Shown: one piece after another, positions 8,283-15,250 of the stretch
Layout: the number at the start of each line of letters is the position of its first letter
How positions within the stretch are numbered: position 1 is the first letter of the stretch
NCBI GenBank assembly: GCA_905213265.1
Contig: CAJMHR010000024.1
Location: 1 to 38,053 of the forward strand
DNA length: 38,053 bases
Source: an uncultured Collinsella sp.
GTDB lineage: Bacteria > Actinomycetota > Coriobacteriia > Coriobacteriales > Coriobacteriaceae
Direction of reading: 5' to 3'
Program-made: the position numbers and the translations under genes
The notes under the pieces: model-generated
What the model saw: the letters and a program-made list of their open reading frames with translations, nothing else
What the model was told of the DNA's origin: nothing
Database searches by the model: none

Positions 8283-9718
8283 TACATGCCCTCATCGGCA
8301 GACATGCTGCCCGAATCCGCGCTGTAGCCGCCGTCAGCCGTTGCATCCGCTCCGGTGTCCATGACGAGGGTGTCGCCATCGCGCAGCTTGGTAACCGGCA
8401 CGTTGGGGTTGATCTCGTTGCCCTGGTCGTCGCGCTTGACCTGTGTCTTGCCGACTACGGCTTCGTTGTCGTTTTGCGTCACGACGGTCACCTTAACGCG
8501 GCGGGTTTGCTTGCCCTCGTCATCGGTTGCCACGTCGACGTAATAGTGTTCGCCGTCTTCGGTCATGAGCGCCATCGTCGGCACCATCACCACGTCGTCG
8601 AGCTGCTCGGTCACCACCGATACCTCGGCCGTCATGCCTGGCTTCAGGCGCGCGTCGGGCGCCTCGATGAGGATGTCGACGTTAAAGGTTACGCTGCCGC
8701 CGCCACCGTTGGCGGCGTCGGAGTTTGCCACCGACGCGATAGCCGTGACGGTTCCCTGGCTCACGATATCGGGAAACGCGGGATACGTGACGTTGGCGCT
8801 CTGCCCAACGGTGATCTTGGCGATGTCCTTTTCGCCCACCTGCACGGTCACCTTCATCTTGGATAGGTCGGCGATCTGCATGCACTGCTTGCCGCCGCTC
8901 GTATCGCTTTCGCCCATGATCATGCCGCCTGTTACCGTGGCGCCCACCTTGGCGTTGAGCTCCACGATGCTACCCGAGCTCGGGGCCGTGACCGTACGGC
9001 TGGCTGCCTTGGCGTTCGCCTGATCGAGGTTTGCCTGGGCCGATGCTAGGCTGCGCTGCGCGGCCGATACGGCGTTCGTGTCCGCTGATGCCGCGGAGAC
9101 ACCAGCCGCTGCGGAAGCTCCATCGGCGTCCGTCGTTGGGGTGGCCTGCGCGACAGCGGCGGCTTTCTGCGCGTTGGTGAGGTCTTCCTGGGCGGCTGCA
9201 ACTGCACGCTGCGCCTCGGCAACGTTGCGATCGAGCTCGTCGTTTTTAATGGTCATAAGCACGTCGCCCTCGCTGACGGATTGGCCTGCCTGCACGTTGA
9301 TCGAATCGACCGTGCCGTCGACAGAAGGGGAGACCACTGAGGATGAAATGGGTTTGAGCTGGCCTTTCGCCTCGACCGTTGTGGTAAACGTGCCCTCGGT
9401 CACCATGTCGGTCACAGGCCCGCTAGCGCCCTGTGGCTGCGCATTGATAACCAGGGTTGCGACAATGGCAATGAGCGCGATGGCACCTACGACGCCGGCG
9501 GCAATACCGCGTCGAATCAGCTTTTTGCGTCGACGTTCGGCGCGTTTTGCCTTGAGCTTGGCATATGCCTCTTCATCGGAAATCTCGGCCGTATCGTTCG
9601 CGCGTACGCTCTGCTTGTCGGCATGTAAGTTTGTAATCAGAGGAATCGTTTCGGTGGCACCTTCGGGTGTGTTCTCGGTATCATCCGGGCCTGGGGTGAT
9701 CGTGGGGACATTCGGCAT
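8282..9718 (-). CDS. Membrane fusion (HlyD/MacA/YknX-like) adaptor of the ABC exporter
   Basis: Predicted 478-residue periplasmic-adaptor-like protein. A cytoplasmic N-terminus with a basic stretch (residues 53-70, ERRRKKLIRR) leads into one membrane helix (about 71-92). Outside the membrane are a biotinyl-lipoyl half domain (VVSPSVDGTVDSINVQAGQSV), an alanine-rich helical hairpin (about 165-245), the second lipoyl half (VTAPSSGSIVELNAKVGATV), and beta-barrel regions with GMTAEVSV. The C-terminal tail is rich in Asp, Gly and Ser. I chose the ATG at 9718 because an AAAGGAGA site lies 5 to 6 bases upstream; an earlier in-frame start (9781) has none. It heads the operon with ATPase and permease, the YknXYZ order of Gram-positive exporters. 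Confidence 0.92.
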   Translation of the reverse strand: MPNVPTITPGPDDTENTPEGATETIPLITNLHADKQSVRANDTAEISDEEAYAKLKAKRAERRRKKLIRRGIAAGVVGAIALIAIVATLVINAQPQGASGPVTDMVTEGTFTTTVEAKGQLKPISSSVVSPSVDGTVDSINVQAGQSVSEGDVLMTIKNDELDRNVAEAQRAVAAAQEDLTNAQKAAAVAQATPTTDADGASAAAGVSAASADTNAVSAAQRSLASAQANLDQANAKAASRTVTAPSSGSIVELNAKVGATVTGGMIMGESDTSGGKQCMQIADLSKMKVTVQVGEKDIAKITVGQSANVTYPAFPDIVSQGTVTAIASVANSDAANGGGGSVTFNVDILIEAPDARLKPGMTAEVSVVTEQLDDVVMVPTMALMTEDGEHYYVDVATDDEGKQTRRVKVTVVTQNDNEAVVGKTQVKRDDQGNEINPNVPVTKLRDGDTLVMDTGADATADGGYSADSGSMSADEGM

Positions 9719-9748
9719 AGCGTCTCCTTTATAGAAAGAACCTCGATA

Positions 9749-9754
9749 ATTATA
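9749..9754 (-). promoter_or_regulatory. Candidate -10 box for the exporter operon
   Basis: On the - strand a perfect TATAAT lies about 31 bases upstream of the adaptor start, followed by a good AAAGGAGA ribosome site. No clear TTGACA-like -35 box is seen at the normal distance, where the sequence is GC-rich, so either an activator or a weak promoter is implied. By eye only. Confidence 0.4.
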
Positions 9755-9850
9755 TGCGCTCACCGGTTGGGGCGGGCGCATAGGACGGTTTCTTTCGGAA
9801 CTGTTAGATTGGTCGCAGCGGTTCCACGTTGTAGGAATGCGCGCGTTGCA

Positions 9851-11575
9851 CTACGAGTGGACAACCACGCACAGGCCGACTTTGATGCAGTCGTGAAGTG
9901 CCTTGGCGTCTGCCAGGCGCAGGTTGATGCAACCGTGGCTGCCGCACCACTTGTACGACTCGGCATTATCGAAGCTCTTGTCGTTTTGCCAGGTGGCATC
10001 GTGGAAGCCGATCATATTGCCCTCGAACGGCATCCAGTAGCTCACCGGGCTTTCGTATTTGGGCTTACCGGTCTCGGGGTCCTTGGCTCCGATCAGGGTG
10101 CTGCCGCCGTCGTTGCTGTTGATCTGCCACACGCCCTCGGGGGTGGCGTCTTCGCCCGGTTTGCCGGAAATAAAGTTGGCCTCCCAAACGATATTACCGT
10201 TCTCGTCATAGTAGCGCGCGTGCTGCTCGGACAGGTCGACGTCGATATACGCCTTCCAGTCGGGCTCTCCCTTTGCGGTAAAGGTGTCGGCCTTCTGGGA
10301 GTACTTGATCTCGATTTCGCCGGTCTGCTTGTTGTTAATGGCGTCCTCGACCTGCTTGGCGAGCGAGCTGCTGTCGATGGACCAACCAAAGTCACCGCCT
10401 TCGACGGCGCACTGCTTGCCATCGGCGCGCGTCCACCAGCGAGTGGAGCCCACGGTATTAAAGCCGTTGGCGAGCTCGGCTGCCCAGCTGCTGATCTGTG
10501 ACGTATCGAGCGTGGGGTTTGCCGGATCGGCAAAGCTGATCCACTGCAGCACGGAAGTGCCATCAACCTTGCCGGCATCCTCGCCGTTGAGCTTGAGGGT
10601 CACGTTGACGCCCAGGAAGTTGTTGGCGGCATCGCATGCGGTCTGAATCTGATCATCGGTCAGCGTTCCATTGAGCGGCTCATAGGCATCGTTGCCGAGC
10701 TTGGAAAGATCTACGGTCTCGGCCAGCGAGGCAAGCTCGAGCTCGGCATACTTAATGACATGCTCGCGGTTGAGTTTTTCGTTGGAGCGCGCCTTCTCGA
10801 CGGTAAACTTGCCGGCCTGCTCGTCATAGGAGCTATTGGCCTCGAACGTGCCCGAACGTCCCTCGTTAAACTCGTCGATGGCGGCGCCCAGATCCTTCTC
10901 AAACTGCTTTTGGTCAAAGGTGTCGGAGAGCATGGACAGGTCGACATCTTGATCAAGATCGACTTCGTTGGAGGTAGCAGTTGTTTTGGTCTTGCCGCTT
11001 AAGGATTCCACAAGGCGGACCGGCCAAATAAAGGCTTCGTTGTGGTTGATGATTTCTTTTGCAGCAGCTTCACCGTCGACGATGGGTTCATCGGACTCGG
11101 GCTGATAGGTCCAGCTAAAGTCATCGCCTGTCACGGCGAGCTTATAGTGCTTCCATGCCGAATTGACCTTGGTAGCGGCAGACGAAGCGTTGGAGAACGA
11201 GACATCGACGCCGGCGATGGTGGTGTTGGGGTAGGCTACCTGCGAAAATGCTACGACGCCTACGATATAGACAATGACGATTAGACCCAGGACGACAAAG
11301 AGCGTCGTCTTTTTGCCCGACTTATTGTTGCCGGCGGGTTTGCGCGCGGGGCCACGATCGCCTCGAGCGTGCGTGGGGGGCTGCTTGGGCGCATTGCCGT
11401 TTGCCTGGCGCTGATGACTTTGCTGACGCTGCTGGTTCCGGCGTTGCGAAGCGTTTGCCGCACCACGCTGCTGACCGTGGCTCGGCGCGATAGGACGCGG
11501 TGACTGAACGCCGCCGGTGTGCCTGCTCGGCTGCTGCGGATCGGGAATCAGTTGAGTTCGATCGTTTTGCGTCAT
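9851..11575 (-). CDS. L,D-transpeptidase (YkuD domain), membrane anchored
   Basis: Predicted 574-residue cell-wall enzyme that would form 3-3 peptide cross-links or attach proteins to peptidoglycan. The N-terminal 88 residues are cytoplasmic and very rich in Gln, Asn, Arg and Pro; a single membrane helix follows (about 91-110, LFVVLGLIVIVYIVGVVAF). Next is a long region with two repeats resembling the PG_binding_4 domains that often precede YkuD (ITTxV-like AYPNTTIAGVDVSF). The C-terminal YkuD domain has HDATWQN and the catalytic motif SHGCINLR with His547 and Cys549. The ATG at 11575 is preferred over 11584, because the AAGGA site lies 10 bases upstream of it but directly touches the earlier ATG. 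It stands alone between the exporter operon and the serine dehydratase gene. Confidence 0.92.
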   Translation of the reverse strand: MTQNDRTQLIPDPQQPSRHTGGVQSPRPIAPSHGQQRGAANASQRRNQQRQQSHQRQANGNAPKQPPTHARGDRGPARKPAGNNKSGKKTTLFVVLGLIVIVYIVGVVAFSQVAYPNTTIAGVDVSFSNASSAATKVNSAWKHYKLAVTGDDFSWTYQPESDEPIVDGEAAAKEIINHNEAFIWPVRLVESLSGKTKTTATSNEVDLDQDVDLSMLSDTFDQKQFEKDLGAAIDEFNEGRSGTFEANSSYDEQAGKFTVEKARSNEKLNREHVIKYAELELASLAETVDLSKLGNDAYEPLNGTLTDDQIQTACDAANNFLGVNVTLKLNGEDAGKVDGTSVLQWISFADPANPTLDTSQISSWAAELANGFNTVGSTRWWTRADGKQCAVEGGDFGWSIDSSSLAKQVEDAINNKQTGEIEIKYSQKADTFTAKGEPDWKAYIDVDLSEQHARYYDENGNIVWEANFISGKPGEDATPEGVWQINSNDGGSTLIGAKDPETGKPKYESPVSYWMPFEGNMIGFHDATWQNDKSFDNAESYKWCGSHGCINLRLADAKALHDCIKVGLCVVVHS

Positions 11576-11632
11576 CGTATGCATATCCTTCGAATTTCGC
11601 CTTATGGCTCATCGTGTTTTTACTGGGCTTGC

Positions 11633-11638
11633 ATTATA
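11633..11638 (-). promoter_or_regulatory. Candidate -10 box for the L,D-transpeptidase gene
   Basis: A perfect TATAAT on the - strand lies about 58 bases upstream of the chosen start, in the 149-base gap after the serine dehydratase stop. The -35 region at the usual distance is not consensus. This supports an independent transcript for the transpeptidase gene, but weakly. Confidence 0.4.
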
Positions 11639-11724
11639 GCGATTGCCCTGCTGTTTGTGGTACGGAAACGGTGGCATTCGAAAGAGCTTGGACAAATGTC
11701 CCACCTTTGAGTCGTTCTTAGTCG

Positions 11725-13332
11725 CTATCCGCACACACCACATTTTGCACAGGCCGAAAGTGCGGCCGGAGCCTGCGCGATGCCACCCTTTGCCGTCTCG
11801 CGCAGCGTGGCCGGTAAAGCGTGGCCCACCGAGAGCATGACATGTGCCATTTGGTCAAACGGCACCAGGCTCTTAATGCCGGCGAGGGCGAGCTGCGCCG
11901 AGCTAAAGGCCGCTGCCACGCCGATGGCGTTGCGGTTTTGGCAGGGCACCTCCACGAGGCCACCGACGGGGTCGCAAACGAGACCCAGCAGGTTACTCAG
12001 CGCGATGGAACTGGCGTCGAGCGCCTGCTCGGGCGTGCCGCCGAGCATCTGCACCAACGCGGCGGCTGCCATGGCAGCGGCGCTTCCCACCTCGGCCTGG
12101 CAGCCGCCCTCGGCGCCGGCAACGCAGGCGCTTGTGGTGAGGTTGAGGCCGATGGCGGCTGCGCAGTAGAGGGCGTCCATGACCTGCTCGTCGTCGAGCT
12201 GCAGGCGATCGGCGAGCGCCAGCACGCAGCCGGGCACAACACCCGCGGAGCCGGCCGTAGGGGCGGCGACGATCACGCCCATGGTAGCTGAGCGCTCGAG
12301 CACGGCCATGGCGCGGGCAACGGCGTCGGTCTGGACGGTGCCCATCAGGCTTGCACTCAAATCGTTGCAGCGGGTTGCTTCGACGAGCTTGGCCTCGCCG
12401 CCGATAAGCCCGCCGAGCGAGCGCTGCGGATTGGCGATGGGGGCCGTGGTCTCCTCGCGCATGACGTCGAGCACGCGGCGCATGGCGGCGACGGCGTGGG
12501 CCTCGCCGGTCAGACGTGCCTCGCGAACGGCCATGACGGCACCGATGCTGAGTCCCAGTTCCTCGCACGCATCGAGCAGCTGCTCGCCGTCGTCGAAGAT
12601 CTCCTTTGCCGAGACGCCGGGGGAGAGCGACGAGGCAGAACCAGGGAGCTCGATAAAGGTCGCGTAATCGACATTGTCGAGCTTGCGTAGCATCGGGATA
12701 ACGGTGTCATCGGGCGCGCCGTCGGTCTCAAAGACGGAGTAGGCCTGACCGCCCACTTCGGTGCGGTAAGTGCGGCAAAAGGCGATGTTCACGTGGGCGT
12801 AGGCGAGCAGGTTCGTAAGCGCGGCGAGCACGCCGGGAACGTCCTTGTGCGCCACGAAGAGCGTGGAATACATGCCCGAGATGTCGACGCCGACGCCGTT
12901 AATGCGGCTGATGCGCATCTTGCCGCCGCCCAGGCTCTCGCCGCGGACCTGTGCCGTGGCGCCCGTGTCGTCGACCATGTCGATGTCGACGGTGTTGGGG
13001 TGGATGGATGCGTCGTCGCCCTTGATGTCAAAGTGATATTCGAGGCCCTGCTCACGCGCGAGGTCGAAGGCCTGCTTGATGTTCTCGTCATCGGTGTCGA
13101 GCCCCAGGATGCCCGCGACGAGCGCACGGTCGGTGCCGTGGCCGCGGTAGGTGTGGGCGAAGGAGTTCCACAGGCCAAAGGTGACTTTGGTGATGCGGCC
13201 TTCCAGCAGGCTGGCGGCAACTTGGGCGCACCGCAGGGCGCCGGCGGTGTGCGATGAGCTGGGGCCGACCATGACGGGGCCCAAGATCTCGAATGCCGAG
13301 GTCGTAGCTAATGTTTGCGGCTTGCCTGCCAT
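11725..13332 (-). CDS. sdaA: L-serine ammonia-lyase (dehydratase), single-chain [4Fe-4S] type
   Basis: Predicted 535-residue enzyme turning L-serine into pyruvate and ammonia. It has both parts in one chain: the beta domain (residues 10-240) with GPSSSHTAGALR and an ACT-like regulatory part (VPGVLAALTNLLAYAHVNI), then the alpha domain (about 255-515) with the catalytic region MGVIVAAPTAGSAGVVPG. Three cysteines, 411, 453 and 464, are spaced 42 and 11 residues apart, which matches the three cluster ligands known in this family. The last eight residues, CAKCGVCG, hold three more cysteines; in the Legionella enzyme a C-terminal cysteine binds the cluster iron as an autoinhibitory tail. The ATG at 13332 has an AAAGGAG site 6 bases upstream. 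A very long hairpin element lies in its probable leader. Confidence 0.96.
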   Translation of the reverse strand: MAGKPQTLATTSAFEILGPVMVGPSSSHTAGALRCAQVAASLLEGRITKVTFGLWNSFAHTYRGHGTDRALVAGILGLDTDDENIKQAFDLAREQGLEYHFDIKGDDASIHPNTVDIDMVDDTGATAQVRGESLGGGKMRISRINGVGVDISGMYSTLFVAHKDVPGVLAALTNLLAYAHVNIAFCRTYRTEVGGQAYSVFETDGAPDDTVIPMLRKLDNVDYATFIELPGSASSLSPGVSAKEIFDDGEQLLDACEELGLSIGAVMAVREARLTGEAHAVAAMRRVLDVMREETTAPIANPQRSLGGLIGGEAKLVEATRCNDLSASLMGTVQTDAVARAMAVLERSATMGVIVAAPTAGSAGVVPGCVLALADRLQLDDEQVMDALYCAAAIGLNLTTSACVAGAEGGCQAEVGSAAAMAAAALVQMLGGTPEQALDASSIALSNLLGLVCDPVGGLVEVPCQNRNAIGVAAAFSSAQLALAGIKSLVPFDQMAHVMLSVGHALPATLRETAKGGIAQAPAALSACAKCGVCG

Positions 13333-13357
13333 GGCTGCTCCTTTGCCTTATCTCGTC

Positions 13358-13478
13358 GTCCCGAGGGGCGGGGCATAAGGTCGCCTGCTCGGACAGTCCT
13401 GCTCGCACGGAGAGCACATTAAGTGCTCTCCGGCTCGTGCGGAACTCGCGATCGACCTTATGCCCCGCCCCTCGGGAC
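13358..13478. repeat. Long inverted repeat (26-bp perfect arms) in the sdaA leader
   Basis: The arms at 13358-13383 and 13453-13478 are perfect reverse complements over 26 bp, starting GTCCCGAGGGGCGGGG. Inside them is a second hairpin centred near 13421: CGCACG pairs with CGTGCG, and GAGAGCAC with GTGCTCTC around a short ATTAA loop. The whole can fold as one long cruciform or RNA hairpin. It ends 25 bases before the sdaA start codon. Its arms are too long and its end lacks a T-tract for an ordinary terminator, and it shares the GGGAC theme with the other long repeats in this window. Confidence 0.85.
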
Positions 13479-13482
13479 TAAG

Positions 13483-13511
13483 GATACATGGTTGGAGCTG
13501 CTAGATGGCAA
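13483..13511 (-). promoter_or_regulatory. Candidate sdaA promoter just outside the long inverted repeat
   Basis: On the - strand, TTGCCA (13506-13511) and TGTATC (13483-13488) are separated by 17 bases. The -35 is close to consensus, the -10 is weak. A start site about 7 bases on would fall at the outer edge of the inverted repeat (13478), so the transcript would begin with the complete hairpin. Confidence 0.35.
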
Positions 13512-13574
13512 AATTCATTAGCTAGGGACGTGTCTTTCCTTGCATATCGAGACATCATCACCACCGTTTATATA

Positions 13575-13609
13575 AAAAAGAAGTACCGGTTGAGGCCGGT
13601 ACTTCTTTT
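13575..13609 (-). terminator. Rho-independent terminator of metK
   Basis: A perfect hairpin with arms AAAAGAAGTACCGG (13576-13589) and its complement (13596-13609), a 6-base loop, and on the - strand a T-rich tail TTTTTTATA. It lies 37 bases after the metK stop codon. Strong by eye. Confidence 0.88.
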
Positions 13610-13645
13610 GGTGCGTTGTTTTTGGCTGTAGCTTTTCGGGTTAGC

Positions 13646-14926
13646 TTACAGGCCACAGGCTGCTTTGAGTTCTTTGACTCGGTCGGTTTTCTCCCAGGTG
13701 AAGTCGGCGTCTTCGCGGCCGAAGTGGCCGTAGGCTGCCGTCTTCTCGTAGATCGGTCGACGCAGGTCCAGGTCGCGGATGATCGCACCCGGGCGCAGGT
13801 CGAAGGTCTTCTCGACGGCCTCGACGATCTTGTCCTCGGCAACGTGCGCGGTACCGAAGGTGTCGACCATGATAGACAGCGGCTTGGACACGCCGATGGC
13901 GTAGGCCAGCTCGACTTCGCAGCGGTCGGCCAGGCCGGCGGCCACCACGTTTTTGGCGACCCAGCGCGCGGCGTATGCGGCGGAGCGGTCGACCTTGGTG
14001 CAGTCCTTGCCGCTAAAGGCACCGCCGCCGTGACGGCCGTAGCCGCCGTAGGTGTCGACGATGATCTTGCGGCCGGTTAGGCCCGTGTCGCCCATGGGGC
14101 CGCCCACGACAAAGCGACCGGTGGGGTTCACATAGATGTCGGCGTTGTCCCACGGCATGTTCTCGGCAGCCATGACGGGGGTGATGACGTGCTCGATGAG
14201 GTCGTCCTTGATCTTGCCCATGTCCTCGATCTCGGCGGCGTGCTGCGTGGAGATGACGATGGTCGTGACCTCGACGGGCTTGCCGTCCTCGTAGCGCACC
14301 GTGACCTGGGTCTTGCCGTCGGGGCGCAGGTAGGGCAGGGTGCCGTCGTGGCGCACGGCGGCCAGGCGCTCGGCCAGGCGGCTCGCCAGGTAGTGCGGCA
14401 TGGGCATGAGGGTCTTGGTCTCGTTGGAGGCATAGCCAAACATCATGCCTTGGTCGCCGGCGCCGATCAGGTCGATCGGGTCGGTGGTGGCGCCGGTCTG
14501 GGTCTCGAAGGACTCGTCGACTCCCTGGGCGATATCGGGCGACTGCTCGTGGATAAGGCTCATAACGCCGCAGGTATCGCAGTCAAAACCGAACTTTGCG
14601 CGATTGTAGCCAATGCGGCGGATAACGCCACGGGCAATCTCCTGCACGTCGACGTAGGCCTGGGTGCGGATCTCGCCTGCAACGATGACGGTACCAGTGG
14701 TCACGAGGGTCTCGCAGGCGCAGCGGACGTTCTCAACGTTGGCGGGCACCCCATTGGGCGCAATGTAGCCCTGCTCCTGGAGCTCTATTTCTTTAGCGAG
14801 GATTGCGTCGAGGACGGCATCGCTGATCTGGTCAGCAATCTTATCGGGATGACCTTCGGTCACCGACTCCGACGTAAATACAAAGGACCCGTGTTGGAGT
14901 GGGATGGAACGAAGTTCTTCTGACAT
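13646..14926 (-). CDS. metK: S-adenosylmethionine synthetase
   Basis: Predicted 426-residue enzyme making S-adenosylmethionine from methionine and ATP in the cytoplasm. All signature motifs are present: TSESVTEGHPDKIADQISDAVLDA at the N-terminus, the methionine/ATP loop GAGDQGMMFGYA, DAAT-like NVNPTGRFVVGGPMGDTGLTGRKIIVDTYGG with the P-loop-like GGGAFSGKDCTKVDRSAAY, and the DLRRPIYEKTAAYGHFGR ending. An ATG at 14926 is preceded by GAAAGGAC. It is somewhat longer than the usual 380 to 400 residues because of inserts such as EIELQEQGYIAPNG near residue 50. It is followed by a strong terminator and is divergent from gltX, with a long inverted repeat between the two. Confidence 0.98.
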   Translation of the reverse strand: MSEELRSIPLQHGSFVFTSESVTEGHPDKIADQISDAVLDAILAKEIELQEQGYIAPNGVPANVENVRCACETLVTTGTVIVAGEIRTQAYVDVQEIARGVIRRIGYNRAKFGFDCDTCGVMSLIHEQSPDIAQGVDESFETQTGATTDPIDLIGAGDQGMMFGYASNETKTLMPMPHYLASRLAERLAAVRHDGTLPYLRPDGKTQVTVRYEDGKPVEVTTIVISTQHAAEIEDMGKIKDDLIEHVITPVMAAENMPWDNADIYVNPTGRFVVGGPMGDTGLTGRKIIVDTYGGYGRHGGGAFSGKDCTKVDRSAAYAARWVAKNVVAAGLADRCEVELAYAIGVSKPLSIMVDTFGTAHVAEDKIVEAVEKTFDLRPGAIIRDLDLRRPIYEKTAAYGHFGREDADFTWEKTDRVKELKAACGL

Positions 14927-14948
14927 GATTGTCCTTTCAAAAACGTGT

Positions 14949-14998
14949 CCCGGCGACCGTTACCATTCCGCCGGGCTCTCTATGCAAGGGCACATCAT
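14949..14998 (-). promoter_or_regulatory. Candidate metK -10 box and leader hairpin
   Basis: On the - strand a TATGAT at 14993-14998 lies some 67 bases before the metK start. Between it and the ribosome site is a GC-rich hairpin with arms CCCGGCG (14949-14955) and CGCCGGG (14969-14975) around a 13-base loop, ending about 10 bases before GAAAGGAC. It could tune translation. No -35 box of good quality is visible. Confidence 0.35.
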
Positions 14999-15032
14999 AG
15001 CGCGTAAATCAAACATTCACACCCTTTCCGCA

Positions 15033-15169
15033 CCTACTCATTGGGCAGCTAATTTGGGACGGGGCTTTTTTAGCTACCCCGGCTGAATGTTTGCTGGTTT
15101 AGTCGATAGCCTGCCGGGGCAGCTAAAAAAGCCCCGTCCCAAATTAGCTGCCCGGCTTCGATGAGTAGG
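15033..15169. repeat. Long inverted repeat, family copy A, between metK and gltX
   Basis: The main arms, 15043-15082 and 15114-15153, are reverse complements at 39 of 40 positions, with a 31-base loop. An outer 9-bp pair (15033-15041 with 15161-15169, CCTACTCAT / ATGAGTAGG) extends it. The arm contains GCTAATTTGGGACGGGGC followed by a run of six T. The same core recurs in the element at 22479-22564, so this is a member of a dispersed family and not a chance palindrome. It sits between two divergent promoters and could insulate them or end spurious transcripts from both sides. Confidence 0.9.
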
Positions 15170-15204
15170 TCGGTGCCCTTTGTGCGGAGGTTGCTTTGAT
15201 GCTT

Positions 15205-15210
15205 TATACT
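15205..15210 (+). promoter_or_regulatory. Candidate gltX -10 box
   Basis: TATACT, 40 bases upstream of the gltX start, in the context TGCTTTATACT. A TTGTGC lies 19 bases upstream of it (15180-15185), a loose -35 match. Plausible, not proven. Confidence 0.4.
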
Positions 15211-15250
15211 GGTGCGGTTAGACATCCATCCTGCAATCGAGGAGATTTCC

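Larger units (their letters stand above)
13333..13645. other. Intergenic region between sdaA and metK (313 bases)
   Basis: Both flanking genes run on the - strand, so this holds the metK end and the sdaA control region. It contains the metK terminator (13575-13609), a candidate sdaA promoter (13483-13511) and a 121-bp inverted repeat (13358-13478). I see no coding sequence in it. Confidence 0.7.
14927..15250. other. Divergent promoter region between metK and gltX (324 bases)
   Basis: The region holds a candidate metK promoter and leader hairpin on the - strand, a 137-bp inverted repeat in the middle and a candidate gltX promoter on the + strand. No SAM riboswitch class that I know is recognisable upstream of metK. 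I see no coding sequence. Confidence 0.7.

Noticed and set aside
13358..13478. The sdaA-proximal palindrome as a simple rho-independent terminator of metK
   Set aside because: metK already has a textbook terminator at 13575-13609, and this element has very long arms with no T-tract.
14927..15032. SAM riboswitch upstream of metK
   Set aside because: No conserved SAM-I, SAM-II, SAM-III or SAM-IV core could be recognised; only a short hairpin is present.
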